Shown: positions 26,874-35,775 of the stretch, one piece after another
How positions within the stretch are numbered: position 1 is the first letter of the stretch
How the letters are laid out: every line of letters begins with the position of its first letter
From: Calothrix sp. NIES-4105
Lineage (GTDB): Bacteria > Cyanobacteriota > Cyanobacteriia > Cyanobacteriales > Nostocaceae
Direction of reading: 5' to 3'
Assembly: GCF_002368415.1 (NCBI RefSeq)
Contig: NZ_AP018290.1
Coordinates: forward strand, 8,671,717 to 8,735,716
DNA: 64,000 bases
Position numbers and translations under genes: made by a program
Notes under the pieces: generated by a model
What the model was told of the DNA's origin: nothing
Seen by the model: only the letters and a program-made list of their open reading frames with translations
Database searches by the model: none

Positions 26874-28178
26874 GTGGTAAAAAGAATTAATTTCAGTAAT
26901 CCGAAGCTAAACCAAATTCGGCTAGAAGATGGCGCCGCTCATAGTTGGTATCGCTTTGTTCTTTCCTACCCACCTCATTTAGTACAGGATTATATTAAAA
27001 AGTTTGGCATAGATTATACTCATAAAGTGCTTGACCCATTCTGTGGAACAGGGACAACTGTTGTAGAGTGTAAGAAATTGGGGATTGAGAGTTTTGGTGT
27101 TGAAGCAAATCCGATGGCTTGGTTTGCTGCTTCTGTAAAATTAGACTGGAATATTAATCCTGACAAGCTTCTTTCAAATGCGATGCAAATTGTAGAGAGA
27201 GCGAATGATGTAATTGAAAATGAAAAAATATTAAGAACTATGCCAGCAGAAAGCCAAAAAGTTATTTTGAAAAATTCTATTAGCCCCTTACCGCTTCACA
27301 AAACTTTAGTACTATTAGAGCAAATCCAAAATTTAGCTGATAAGTCTTGTTTAAATCATTTACTGCTAGCACTAGCATCATCCGTAATTACCAACGTCAG
27401 TAACCTCAAGTTTAGACCAGAAGTTTGTGTGAGTAAGAAGCTAAAAGATGATGCTCCTGTTGTAGAAGCATGGTTATCTATGGTGAATATAATCGCACAA
27501 GACCTACGTCAATTACAAATGTGCCATTCCACACCAGCTATTGTTCAAAAAGCTGATTCTCGAAACATTTCTAAGAGTTTAACGGTAAATTCTGTAGATA
27601 CAGTAATTACATCGCCTCCATACCCTAATGAAAAGGATTATACTCGCACAACTCGATTAGAATCAGTGTTATTAGGTTTTATCCAAAGTAAAGCAGAGTT
27701 GCGGTTGTTAAAAGATGGTTTAATACGTTCTAACACTCGAAATGTTTTTAAAGTGGATACAGATGATATATGGGTATCCAAACATTCAGAAATTCAGCGA
27801 ATTGCTAACGAGATTGAACAACGGAGAATAGAACTAGGCAAAACCAGCGGGTTTGAGCGGCTTTATCACCGAACTGTTAAATTATATTTTGGAGGAATGG
27901 CGAAACATTTAGCTGATTTAAGATGTATTCTACGTCCTGGCGCCCAGCTTGCTTATATAGTTGGCGACCAAAAATCTTTTTTACAAGTAATGATTCATAC
28001 AGGTTCGCTTTTAGCGGATATTGCTCAAGGTCTAGGTTATGAAGTAGTTGGAATTGATTTATTTCGTACACGGTTATCAACAGTCACAAAAGAACAAATG
28101 CGAGAAGAAGTAGTTTTACTGCGCTGGTCAGGACAAATGCCATTAAATAGTTACCCTTTTAGTGATAAGCCGTTGTAA
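26874..28178 (+). CDS. DNA amino-methyltransferase of a type II-like R-M system
   Basis: A 434-residue protein with a GTG start. The S-adenosylmethionine motif is VLDPFCGTGTTVVEC (FCGTGT begins at residue 56) and the catalytic motif is TSPPYPNEKDYTR (SPPY begins at residue 247). SPPY is most often seen in N4-cytosine enzymes but also occurs in N6-adenine enzymes. A large insert between the motifs and the C-terminal region (VGDQKSFLQVMIHTGSLLADI) could hold the target-recognition part. Its stop codon overlaps the start of the next gene by one base, and that product looks like the cognate endonuclease. The recognition site cannot be read from sequence. Confidence 0.85.
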   Translation: MVKRINFSNPKLNQIRLEDGAAHSWYRFVLSYPPHLVQDYIKKFGIDYTHKVLDPFCGTGTTVVECKKLGIESFGVEANPMAWFAASVKLDWNINPDKLLSNAMQIVERANDVIENEKILRTMPAESQKVILKNSISPLPLHKTLVLLEQIQNLADKSCLNHLLLALASSVITNVSNLKFRPEVCVSKKLKDDAPVVEAWLSMVNIIAQDLRQLQMCHSTPAIVQKADSRNISKSLTVNSVDTVITSPPYPNEKDYTRTTRLESVLLGFIQSKAELRLLKDGLIRSNTRNVFKVDTDDIWVSKHSEIQRIANEIEQRRIELGKTSGFERLYHRTVKLYFGGMAKHLADLRCILRPGAQLAYIVGDQKSFLQVMIHTGSLLADIAQGLGYEVVGIDLFRTRLSTVTKEQMREEVVLLRWSGQMPLNSYPFSDKPL

Positions 28179-28972
28179 TGAAGTCATCTAACCGCTACGA
28201 ACAAATAATTGAGCGCATTTTTCTCTCTAAGTACCAAGAAGGGATAAGCGAATTAGATTTTGTGCGGCAAGATATTATTGATGTGGCTCAAGAATTGGGT
28301 ATGGAGGCGCCTAAAAATGTTGGCGATGTTATTTACAGCTTTCGTTATCGAAACATCTTACCTAATTCTATTAAATCAAAAGCCCCTGAAGGGTATAGTT
28401 GGATCATTCGGTCAGTAGGACGTTCTCGCTATCGTTTTATTATCGTCCCTGAACAAATAATTATCCCGTCACAGATGCTGTCTGAGACAAAAATACCAGA
28501 TGCCACTCCTGGCATGGTTTTAATGTACTCACTGAGCGACGAACAAGCTTTATTAGCTAGATTACGTTACAATCGCCTAATTGATATTTTTACTGGTGTT
28601 ACTTGCTATTCATTGCAAAACCATTTGCGAACGACTGTGCCGAATATTGGGCAGGTAGAGACAGATGAATTATACATTGGAGTTGACCGTAGAGGCGCCC
28701 ATTATGTTTTTCCTGTGCAAGCAAAAGGTAAAAAAGATAGATTGAGTATTGTTCAAATTGAACAAGATTTTGCTTTATGTGCAGCTAAATTTCCTTCACT
28801 AATTTGTCGTCCAATAGCAGCGCAGTTTATGGATGCTAGTTTAATTGCACTATTTGAGTTTGAGCAAAATAATGACCGCATTAGTATTGTTACTGAAAAG
28901 CATTACCGTTTGGTGGCGCCTGAAAGTATTTCTAAGAGCGAGTTAGAAAGTTACCAACATCGTTCTATGTGA
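28178..28972 (+). CDS. Probable type II restriction endonuclease
   Basis: A 264-residue protein translated from an ATG overlapping the methyltransferase stop (TAATG). The N-terminal 95 residues look like a winged-helix-type DNA-reading domain (ISELDFVRQDIIDVAQELG, NVGDVIYSFRYRN). The C-terminal half has a nuclease-like core with VETDELYIGVD (Glu161, Asp163, Glu164) and VFPVQAKGKKD (Gln181, Lys183), consistent with a PD-(D/E)XK site. The tight coupling to a methyltransferase supports a restriction function. It is intact, so the pair may be active. Confidence 0.75.
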   Translation: MKSSNRYEQIIERIFLSKYQEGISELDFVRQDIIDVAQELGMEAPKNVGDVIYSFRYRNILPNSIKSKAPEGYSWIIRSVGRSRYRFIIVPEQIIIPSQMLSETKIPDATPGMVLMYSLSDEQALLARLRYNRLIDIFTGVTCYSLQNHLRTTVPNIGQVETDELYIGVDRRGAHYVFPVQAKGKKDRLSIVQIEQDFALCAAKFPSLICRPIAAQFMDASLIALFEFEQNNDRISIVTEKHYRLVAPESISKSELESYQHRSM

Positions 28973-29047
28973 TAATCTATTAGATTTTATATTACTAAAG
29001 CAAACTAGCGATTAGTATATAGTTATACTGCCTTGGAGTTTATAGCT

Positions 29048-29329
29048 ATGAAATTTTATATATTATTAGGGCTACTAAGTAAATTAGATAATTTGAATTT
29101 AGAAGAATTAATAGAAATTAAACAAAATATTGATGAATTAATACAGTCAAAAACTTCTTTATCTCAAGATACTAATATTTTAGCTTCATCAATTAATCAG
29201 ATGAACAGCCAAAATGACATGCAAGCTTTGGATTCAATGATTGAGCTTGTAGATAAGTGGCTACAAGATGATTCAAAATATGATAAGGAAGTTTATTCTT
29301 TAATTGAAGATGGGCTAATCCAAAACTAA
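29048..29329 (+). CDS. Small acidic helical hypothetical protein
   Basis: A 93-residue protein from ATG 29048 (MKFYILLGLLSKLDNLNLEEL), preceded by TTGGAG as a plausible ribosome binding site. It is acidic and helical with leucine heptads over residues 8-35, suggesting a coiled-coil or dimer. I do not recognise the family. It lies 76 bases after the restriction gene on the same strand; it could be an accessory or antitoxin-like gene, but nothing in the sequence proves this. Confidence 0.55.
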   Translation: MKFYILLGLLSKLDNLNLEELIEIKQNIDELIQSKTSLSQDTNILASSINQMNSQNDMQALDSMIELVDKWLQDDSKYDKEVYSLIEDGLIQN

Positions 29330-29374
29330 AATTTTAGTTCGGTGAGTCGCTAACCTGTGCTACGACCGATCAAA

Positions 29375-29412
29375 ATTAATGACATGGACTACTACTAGTC
29401 TATGTCATTAAT
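29375..29412. repeat. Perfect-arm palindrome with TACTACTA loop
   Basis: ATTAATGACATGGAC, TACTACTA, then GTCTATGTCATTAAT: arms of 15 bases with a single mismatch. It is one of two adjacent hairpins sharing an ACTACTA-type loop. Confidence 0.75.
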
Positions 29413-29484
29413 TGTGGGGGGTTATCTCTTAATAATTCTTTCTTTGTGTCCTTTGCGTCCTTTGCGGTTCGTTTTTCTTACCCA

Positions 29485-29532
29485 CCAAAACTTATGACAT
29501 GAACCACTACTACAACATGTCAAAAGTTTTGG
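29485..29532. repeat. Second palindrome with ACTACTAC loop
   Basis: CCAAAACTTATGACATG and CATGTCAAAAGTTTTGG flank AACCACTACTACAA. The inner GACATG/CATGTC and the ACTACTAC loop echo the palindrome at 29375. Confidence 0.7.
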
Positions 29533-29639
29533 AAGGTTGTAAGTAGGGCTATGCCTCACATACTCTTGGCACCAACTACTATATTAATAAGATTTATGTT
29601 GGGTTCGCTCCGCGTACACCAACCTACAAAAACTTACTA

Positions 29640-30704
29640 TCAGTAATCTCCTTTTTTATAGTTCCTCATGGTTTTAGTAATTTTTTTCCATTTCTCTTTT
29701 TCGGCTAAATGTTCCCTTTGGTCTTGTTTGCGCGCGATGTAATTATTTTCCTTTTGCAACTTCTGATAACTCTCAAATCTTGAGTAATCAAGTTGGGAAT
29801 CTAATAGTGCTTGTTGTATTGCACAACCTGGTTCATTGATATGCTGGCAATTTCGGAAACGACACTCTTTAGTTAGAGCTTCGATATCAGCAAAGGTTGA
29901 CTGTAAACCTTCATCCCCTGACCACATCTGTATTTCCCGCATTCCAGGAGTATCTATTATTAAGCCTCCATCCGGAAGTACAATTAATTCTCGATGTGTG
30001 GTTGTGTGTTTGCCTCGGTCATCACCAGAACGTACAGATTGTACTGAAGCAATTTCAAATCCCATTAGTTGGTTGGTGATAGTAGATTTACCAACACCAG
30101 AAGAACCTAATAAAGCTACTGTTTGCCCAGGTTGCAAGTATGATTTTAGGTCATCTAATCCTTGATTGTTAGCTGCACTAATAGTAACAATCGGTACACC
30201 CAAAGCTAATGCTTCGACTTCTGACAAACATTGTGCTAGATTTTTGCACAAGTCTGTTTTATTTAAGATAATCACCGGATTGGCGCCGCTTGACCAAGCT
30301 AGAGTGAGATAACGTTCAATTCTCCTCAGATTATAATCATTATCTAATCCTGAGACTAGGAATACAGTATCAACATTGGTGGCAACAATCTGTTCTTCTG
30401 TCTTTGCGCCTACAGTTTTGCGAGAGAACTTAGTTTTTCTGGGCAATATTTCGTGAATAGTTGCACTTCCAGCTACTCCAACACGGATAACTACCCAATC
30501 TCCAACTGCTGGAAAATCTTCACTATTCTGGGCACGATGCCTAAGTTTACCTGTTATTTCTGCTGTTAGTTCCCCGTGTTCGCTATATAAAACGTAAGTA
30601 TTTTTACGTTGTATTGCGACTCTTCCAACACTAAATTCTTGATGACGATATGATTCAAAGCTGGAAGCAAAAAAGTTACTCCAACCTAATAATTCTAAAT
30701 TCAC
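29640..30704 (-). CDS. rsgA: Ribosome small-subunit-dependent GTPase A
   Basis: A circularly permuted GTPase that assists late 30S maturation. I prefer the GTG at 30704 ([12 protein letters not shown]), which has a GAGG eight bases upstream; the frame extends to 30737. An N-terminal OB fold is followed by G4 ILNKTDL, then G1 [10 protein letters not shown]3 DTPGM, and a C-terminal zinc motif ([16 protein letters not shown]). The tail is lysine-rich ([18 protein letters not shown]), consistent with RNA binding. All expected motifs are intact. It stands alone. Confidence 0.94.
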   Translation of the reverse strand: MNLELLGWSNFFASSFESYRHQEFSVGRVAIQRKNTYVLYSEHGELTAEITGKLRHRAQNSEDFPAVGDWVVIRVGVAGSATIHEILPRKTKFSRKTVGAKTEEQIVATNVDTVFLVSGLDNDYNLRRIERYLTLAWSSGANPVIILNKTDLCKNLAQCLSEVEALALGVPIVTISAANNQGLDDLKSYLQPGQTVALLGSSGVGKSTITNQLMGFEIASVQSVRSGDDRGKHTTTHRELIVLPDGGLIIDTPGMREIQMWSGDEGLQSTFADIEALTKECRFRNCQHINEPGCAIQQALLDSQLDYSRFESYQKLQKENNYIARKQDQREHLAEKEKWKKITKTMRNYKKGDY

Positions 30705-30833
30705 TTGTTTTTCCTCAATGCGTTTTACTTGTTCCACACAAGATACGCAGAGGTTTTTAGGTTTTATTTATTACCCAAATGATGTGTTCAATCCAAATTG
30801 TGTTTTGGCGCCTTTTAAAGTATAAAGATAACC

Positions 30834-30923
30834 TTAAATCCTTATATTGTCAGCGGATTGAACAATAACCTCCGCGCGTTGCACCTGTGGACGGTGATTG
30901 CTGTAAGCTAAAAATTCACTCAT
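30834..30923 (-). CDS. Candidate 29-codon small protein
   Basis: A short frame starting ATG at 30923 with a well-placed GAGGAG six to eight bases upstream. It encodes MSEFLAYSNHRPQVQR and 13 more residues. It is in the promoter-proximal gap before rsgA and runs in the same direction, so it could be a leader peptide or the remnant of a longer gene. No family is recognised. Confidence 0.3.
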   Translation of the reverse strand: MSEFLAYSNHRPQVQRAEVIVQSADNIRI

Positions 30924-30990
30924 TGACAAATCTCCTCATGTATTACATGTAGTATGGAATAATCCTACATTAGCAAATTTTTACTTATTA

Positions 30991-31055
30991 TGGAATAGCT
31001 TCTTGTGGAATAGCTTCTTGTGGAACAGCTTCTTGTGGAACAGCTTCTTGTGGAA
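30991..31055. repeat. 15-bp minisatellite (GAATAGCTTCTTGTG)n
   Basis: Four head-to-tail copies of GAATAGCTTCTTGTG, with the last two carrying C for T (GAACAGCTTCTTGTG). The array runs into the left arm of the palindromic element at 31036-31213, whose edge sequence CTTCTTGTGGAA is what has been multiplied. Confidence 0.85.
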
Positions 31056-31213
31056 TGGGCGTCCCCGCCCGTTCTTGTAAATAGTAATATTTATGTTGGC
31101 TTACTGGTCAGTATCAAAAGATTTGTTGTGTTCTCTGTTCACTGTGTACTCTGTGTCTCTGTAGGAAATAAAATACATATGTACACAGGCGGGGACGCCT
31201 GCTCCACAAGAAG
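31036..31213. mobile_element. MITE-like element with TTCTTGTGGA...TCCACAAGAA ends
   Basis: Left edge CTTCTTGTGGAATGGGCGTC, then CCCGCCCG; right edge CAGGCGGGGACGCCTGCTCC, then ACAAGAAG. The two are inverted copies around about 115 bases of non-coding interior. No transposase is present. It is the largest clear member of the TGTGGAACAGGC family and ends about 20 bases before the 3' end of the polyferredoxin gene. Confidence 0.55.
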
Positions 31214-31233
31214 TCACAAGCCACAAGCCATAA

Positions 31234-33795
31234 TTACACAATTATTTGCCACAAGCTTGCTGTTAGAATAACGGTTGCTAAATGTTGCCAAATTAATGCT
31301 CGTATGGGTTGGCGCCCAATTTTCTGTGTCAGTACAAAGGCTAAGAATGCTCCTAATATTAATGTGAAACCTTGTAAAAAGGCAATTACCGCAGGATGTC
31401 CGACTACAACGGGTAAAGATTCACCGTTTAGACCAAAGGTTGCAAATGCTACAGGTAATATGCGTCCACCTTCTCCTAAACCTAGGCGTAGATAGTGTGC
31501 TAAGTTACCTGCTAGAACTAATGGTAGGTATCCGTAGGCAAGTTCGATAAATCTACGATTTTTAATTGTTCCCTGAAGTTTGATTATGCCGTATGCTGCA
31601 AAGGGGATTAATACGGGTACTATTAAAGCTAGTAGTGAGAATCCTAGATGTTGCCAGAATTGACTGAAGTCAATGATAACGGCAAGTTTCGCTTGTATTT
31701 CGGGTAAACGATGTAAATACACTCCTCCCAACATTAAGAATAATAAAGCGACTTCGTATGTATGTGGGATGTGAGATGTCCATAATTCTATACCTGGAGG
31801 ACGCAAGTTAACTTCAACTGAGCGGTGTGGACATGCTTTTAAACAAGTCATGCATAGCACGCAGTCGCGGTTATCTTCGAGTTGGGCAGGATGGGAATAT
31901 AATGGACAACCGTTCGTTTCCATTCCTTCACCTTTTTGGGCGCCACCTTTATAGCATTGGTAAGTCGTGCAAGTTGCCGAACAAATACCTTGTTGCGCGC
32001 GCAGTTCGGTCATTGATAGTTTTGCGAATAACCCGTTCATTCCTCCTATTGGACAAAGGTAACGACACCAAAACCTTCTTTCAAAAATAGCGGAAAAAAT
32101 CATGGCGCCAGCAGTTATAAGTAGCAGTAAGCACCCAGATAAATATGCGGTGTTTTCTAAATGCCAAAGTTCTTCCCACAGGAATATTAGGGTGAATAAA
32201 CCATATAGAAACCAACCTCCCCATTTTTCGGCTTTTTCACGTGGCCACTTTTTAAGTTGCCTTGGAAACAATTTGAGTGAGAGTTTTTGCGTAATTTCAC
32301 CGTAAATCATGAATGGACAAAACGCGCACCATATACGTCCAAGGAAGGGGAATAGAAATAAAAACCCCATCCACCACCATGACCAAAATAAATTTAATAC
32401 AAAGTTTTTATCGCGCGTTTGTGGACCAAGGAATAATACCAGGACGATAAAAGCGAAAGCAAAAGTCGTAACGTAATTTATTCGGTCTGGATACCAGTCG
32501 CTACGCAGGAATTTTCTGAAATTTGGGTATATATTTAATAAATTGACTCGAAAGCGTTTTTTCTTCGTTTCTGCTGACCAAAAAATTTCTTCGGTAAGTT
32601 CATTTTGATCTTGTGCTTGAACTATTGCCCGTTCGACTAAGTTTTCTAACTCTTTTAAATTACCAGGAAAGTCATATGACTGTAACCGACGCAATGCTTC
32701 GGGTGTTACTTTTGATTTAGAAATTCCGCGCGCGCGTGTATACAAGCTAATATAATAATCAATCTGGGCTTTGATATCAGCTTTGCGTACCCGTAACGGT
32801 GGTACTTTGATTATTGACCCCACCGTGCGTTCGATTTGCGGCAATGATTTTTCTGAAACTATTATAATGCGGGCATTACTGACTCTAGATTCGACTTCTA
32901 TATCAAGAGAGCGGTTTACAGGTGTATAAGTCCCGGTTTTAATTAAATTATTTATACTAGGGAGAAGCTCTTTAGGTAATTCTTGGATATTATTCAGAAC
33001 TAAAGTACCATTGCCTAAATATTCTAAAAGTCCTGGTTTACCACCATACCTGCCAAACAAATCGGCGCCGCTAGTTTGGAGAATACCACAATTAACTTTA
33101 ATAATAGGCTCACGACGGTAATTTGAACCATAGTGAATCAAAGCAGCAATATTATCTTTTTCTAAACCCGGTTCACCAAAAACTAACACTGACTTACGGT
33201 TATTTGCTGCTTCACGAATTTGGGAGCGGAGTTTTGTTGCGTATCTACTGGCGCCAACTATACCACGTTTAGCTTTAGTCACTAAGTATGGACGCAATTC
33301 TATCGAACGTTCTTGCTCGTAAGATAAAGCAGAAGCTAACTGCGCTAACTCGTCTGCTAGTAATATATTTCCAGCTTGGGCAATTTCTGGATATTGATTA
33401 ATAATTTCACGGAACTTGTCTTTAGGAACTACCCACAGATGACATTCACTCAGAGTAGTAACTGTGTATTGAGTATTTTGTTGAAGTAAAAACTCTTTAA
33501 GGTTAATAACAGTACCAGGAAGCAAGCCACAACAGGAAGCAGCATTATTAGAAATGCTACTAGTTTCAATACGACCATTTATAAGTATATATAGCGCATC
33601 AGGCGCCATCCCTTCTTTTACAAGCTGGGTTTGGTCACCTACAACTTGTTTTTCTATAACTTCGGCAATAGCATCTAATACCGTAGGGGATAAAATACCT
33701 AAAGCAGTGCGTTCCTGTAACCATATCGCTGTATCTGGAGATATCATAATGCGTTTGATAGCGCGCGCTGGTGTATCAAGAAAATTATATTGCAT
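31234..33795 (-). CDS. Fusion: cyclic-nucleotide-binding domain, degenerate AAA+ domain, NapH/NosR-type polyferredoxin
   Basis: An 853-residue fusion. Residues about 15-150 resemble a cNMP-binding domain (MAPDALYILINGRIETSSI). Residues about 155-410 resemble the AAA+ domain of sigma-54 activators, but Walker A is GEPGLEKD, Walker B is TLVLNNIQELP without acidic residues, and the GAFTGA loop is absent, so ATPase activity is unlikely. From about 440 there are several membrane helices with WCAFCPF and WCRYLCPIGGMNG, then cysteine clusters CSATCTTYQC and CVLCMTCLKACPHR for [4Fe-4S] clusters, and further helices. The likely role is signal-gated electron transfer across the membrane. The start codon overlaps the hicA stop by one base. 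Confidence 0.85.
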   Translation of the reverse strand: MQYNFLDTPARAIKRIMISPDTAIWLQERTALGILSPTVLDAIAEVIEKQVVGDQTQLVKEGMAPDALYILINGRIETSSISNNAASCCGLLPGTVINLKEFLLQQNTQYTVTTLSECHLWVVPKDKFREIINQYPEIAQAGNILLADELAQLASALSYEQERSIELRPYLVTKAKRGIVGASRYATKLRSQIREAANNRKSVLVFGEPGLEKDNIAALIHYGSNYRREPIIKVNCGILQTSGADLFGRYGGKPGLLEYLGNGTLVLNNIQELPKELLPSINNLIKTGTYTPVNRSLDIEVESRVSNARIIIVSEKSLPQIERTVGSIIKVPPLRVRKADIKAQIDYYISLYTRARGISKSKVTPEALRRLQSYDFPGNLKELENLVERAIVQAQDQNELTEEIFWSAETKKKRFRVNLLNIYPNFRKFLRSDWYPDRINYVTTFAFAFIVLVLFLGPQTRDKNFVLNLFWSWWWMGFLFLFPFLGRIWCAFCPFMIYGEITQKLSLKLFPRQLKKWPREKAEKWGGWFLYGLFTLIFLWEELWHLENTAYLSGCLLLLITAGAMIFSAIFERRFWCRYLCPIGGMNGLFAKLSMTELRAQQGICSATCTTYQCYKGGAQKGEGMETNGCPLYSHPAQLEDNRDCVLCMTCLKACPHRSVEVNLRPPGIELWTSHIPHTYEVALLFLMLGGVYLHRLPEIQAKLAVIIDFSQFWQHLGFSLLALIVPVLIPFAAYGIIKLQGTIKNRRFIELAYGYLPLVLAGNLAHYLRLGLGEGGRILPVAFATFGLNGESLPVVVGHPAVIAFLQGFTLILGAFLAFVLTQKIGRQPIRALIWQHLATVILTASLWQIIV

Positions 33796-34019
33796 TACAG
33801 TAGTTGTCTGAATTCCTCGCGGCTGATTTGACAGTCACTAAGTATCTGAGCGAATAAACCAGGGCCAATTGTTTCACCAGAATGGACTGGAACAACAGTT
33901 CTACGACCATCACTATGTACAAGAATATGATGACTACCTCGAATCCTTGCAACGTTAAAACCCGCTTTTTCTAACGCTGAAATTACTTCGCGTCCAGTTA
34001 CACTGGGTAATTTACTCAT
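33795..34019 (-). CDS. hicA: HicA family mRNA interferase toxin
   Basis: A 74-residue protein with the HicA fold: SKLPSVTGREVISALEKAGF, IRGSHHILVHSDGRRTVVPV with the catalytic histidine in GSHH, and HSGETIGPGLFAQIL. HicA toxins cleave mRNA and are neutralised by HicB. The gene starts inside the end of hicB (ATGA overlap) and its stop overlaps the start of the polyferredoxin fusion gene, making a three-gene coupled unit. The order antitoxin first, toxin second is the less common hic arrangement. Confidence 0.9.
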   Translation of the reverse strand: MSKLPSVTGREVISALEKAGFNVARIRGSHHILVHSDGRRTVVPVHSGETIGPGLFAQILSDCQISREEFRQLL

Positions 34020-34231
34020 ACCTGAACTAAAACTTTCTGGACACCTACAAATTCTAATACCTCACTTTGTTCCTGCTCAAATTCTAAACAAAGTTCAATA
34101 GCTTCTTTAATACGCTCCATAAGTTCGTCTAAAGATTTTGCTTGGGTATGACATCCAGCAAGATTAGGGACTGAGGCTATAAAATAACCACTACTATCAC
34201 GTTGTATGATTACGTTAAATTCTTTAGTCAT
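34016..34231 (-). CDS. hicB: HicB family antitoxin
   Basis: A 71-residue protein with the partially degraded RNase H-like HicB domain: FNVIIQRDSSGYFIASVPNLAG, then CHTQAKSLDELMERIKEAIELC. There is no added C-terminal HTH or RHH DNA-binding domain (the chain ends EFVGVQKVLVQV), so self-repression would need another mechanism. It is directly upstream of and overlaps hicA. Confidence 0.9.
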   Translation of the reverse strand: MTKEFNVIIQRDSSGYFIASVPNLAGCHTQAKSLDELMERIKEAIELCLEFEQEQSEVLEFVGVQKVLVQV

Positions 34232-34354
34232 CTAAAATTTTTTAATGTTTTAATGCTACTACCCTACCATTATCAGCTACCTTTCGCTCTTCTTTGCCGC
34301 TCACTTGAAGGTGGTAGAGGGTGTAATATACGTGTAAGTAAAAATTAATACCTC

Positions 34355-34447
34355 ATGACTGTATCTGACGTACCCAACTTATGGGCGCCTTTAGTGCTAT
34401 TAAGTTTGATTATCTTGGCTGCTGTATTTTTCAGTCGTAGTCCTTGA
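34355..34447 (+). CDS. Candidate 30-residue single-pass membrane microprotein
   Basis: A short frame starting ATG at 34355. After a polar MTVSDVPN segment it has one hydrophobic helix (LWAPLVLLSLIILAAVFF) and ends SRSP. The architecture matches small subunits of photosynthetic complexes (PetN, PsaM, Psb30, NdhQ-like), though I cannot match it to one. The ribosome binding site is weak. It lies between the hicB promoter region and efp and reads towards efp. Confidence 0.45.
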   Translation: MTVSDVPNLWAPLVLLSLIILAAVFFSRSP

Positions 34448-34545
34448 TAGTTTCCCCTCTCTCACACGAATAGCAACTAATTAACAAATTTCTCCGCGCT
34501 TAGGGGTACAATAAATGCCGATTGTCTTGAAAATTTAAATGTTTC

Positions 34546-35103
34546 ATGATTTCCAGTAACGATTTTCGCCCTGGTGTTTCGATTGTGTTAGATGGGTCTG
34601 TATGGCGGGTGGTAGAGTTTCTCCACGTTAAACCAGGCAAAGGCGCCGCTTTTGTACGGACTAAGCTCAAAAATGCTCAAAGTGGCAACACTGTAGAGCG
34701 TACTTTCCGCGCGGGTGAAACCGTACCGCAGGCAAACCTAGAAAAAAGCACGATGCAGCACACCTACAAAGAAGGTGATGAGTACGTGTTTATGGATATG
34801 GAAACCTATGAAGAAGGTAGATTGACTGCACAACAAATTGGCGATAAAGTCAAGTACCTTAAGGAAGGTATGGAAGCTAACGTTGTCCGTTGGAACGAGC
34901 AAGTGCTTGATGTTGAACTTCCAAACTCGGTAGTGCTTGAAGTTACCGAAACCGATCCGGGTGTCAAAGGTGATACTGCTACAGGTGGTAGCAAACCAGC
35001 GAAGTTAGAAACAGGCGCCACGGTAATGGTTCCCTTGTTTATTGCACAAGGAGAGCGCATCCGTATTGATACACGTGAAGATAAGTACTTAGGTCGGGAA
35101 TAA
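34546..35103 (+). CDS. efp: Translation elongation factor P
   Basis: A 185-residue EF-P that relieves ribosome stalling at proline runs. It shows the N-terminal KOW-like domain with [13 protein letters not shown] (candidate modification residue Lys32), the OB domain ([14 protein letters not shown]) and the signature [22 protein letters not shown] at the end. The length is standard. It is followed 66 bases later by accB, and efp-accB linkage is common in cyanobacteria. Confidence 0.96.
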   Translation: MISSNDFRPGVSIVLDGSVWRVVEFLHVKPGKGAAFVRTKLKNAQSGNTVERTFRAGETVPQANLEKSTMQHTYKEGDEYVFMDMETYEEGRLTAQQIGDKVKYLKEGMEANVVRWNEQVLDVELPNSVVLEVTETDPGVKGDTATGGSKPAKLETGATVMVPLFIAQGERIRIDTREDKYLGRE

Positions 35104-35169
35104 GGCGCCAATCCCTATTTCCCTTGCTTATTGGATATTAACCCCTAATTGCATGAGGTAATTTAAGCT

Positions 35170-35709
35170 GTGCCATTGGACTTTAGTGAAATCCGCCAAT
35201 TATTAACAACTATTGCACAAACAGATATTGCAGAAGTAACGCTAAAAAGCAACGACTTCGAGATTATAGTACGTAAAGCTGTTAGCGCTCCTCATCAAAT
35301 TTTGTCTTTTGGGCAAGCTGGGTTAGGTACCTTGGGAAGTACGGGAGCAGAACAGGCGCCGACACCACAGGTAATAGTGTCACCTCCTGTGGTAGAATCT
35401 GTTGCTAATCGTGTGGATAGTACTTTAGGAGTACCCCAAACAAATCCACCGAGTACAAACGATTCCAAATTCGTTGAAATAACATCCCCAATGGTAGGCA
35501 CATTTTATCGCGCGTCTGCACCTGGGGAAGCTCCTTTCATCGAAATAGGCGGTCGGGTACGTAAAGGTGATACAGTTTGTATCATTGAAGCCATGAAGCT
35601 AATGAACGAGATCGAAGCCGAAATATCGGGTTCAGTGATGGAAATTCTATTGCAAAATGGCGAACCTGTAGAATATGGTCAACCTCTGGTGCGAATAAAT
35701 CCCGATTAG
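35170..35709 (+). CDS. accB: Biotin carboxyl carrier protein of acetyl-CoA carboxylase
   Basis: A 179-residue protein with a GTG start (VPLDFSEIRQLL). The N-terminal part is followed by a Pro/Thr/Ser-rich linker (about 60-100) and the biotinyl domain with EAMKLMNEI, where Lys143 is the biotin attachment site. It carries activated CO2 between biotin carboxylase and carboxyltransferase in the first step of fatty acid synthesis. No accC is next to it, so the complex is encoded at scattered loci, as is normal in cyanobacteria. Confidence 0.95.
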   Translation: MPLDFSEIRQLLTTIAQTDIAEVTLKSNDFEIIVRKAVSAPHQILSFGQAGLGTLGSTGAEQAPTPQVIVSPPVVESVANRVDSTLGVPQTNPPSTNDSKFVEITSPMVGTFYRASAPGEAPFIEIGGRVRKGDTVCIIEAMKLMNEIEAEISGSVMEILLQNGEPVEYGQPLVRINPD

Positions 35710-35775
35710 GTATTAATCTATATAACGGAGATGTAATTTTCACTAATTTCAGTGTCGTCTTGCGGGTCAAACCTG

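Noticed and set aside
31020-31271. An 83-residue frame in the MITE-like element
   Set aside because: It begins in the 15-bp minisatellite (EQLLVEQLLVE) and runs through repeat arms, so it is not a gene.
31234-33795. A true sigma-54 activator
   Set aside because: GAFTGA and acidic Walker B residues are missing and the chain continues into a membrane Fe-S module, so it cannot be a normal activator.
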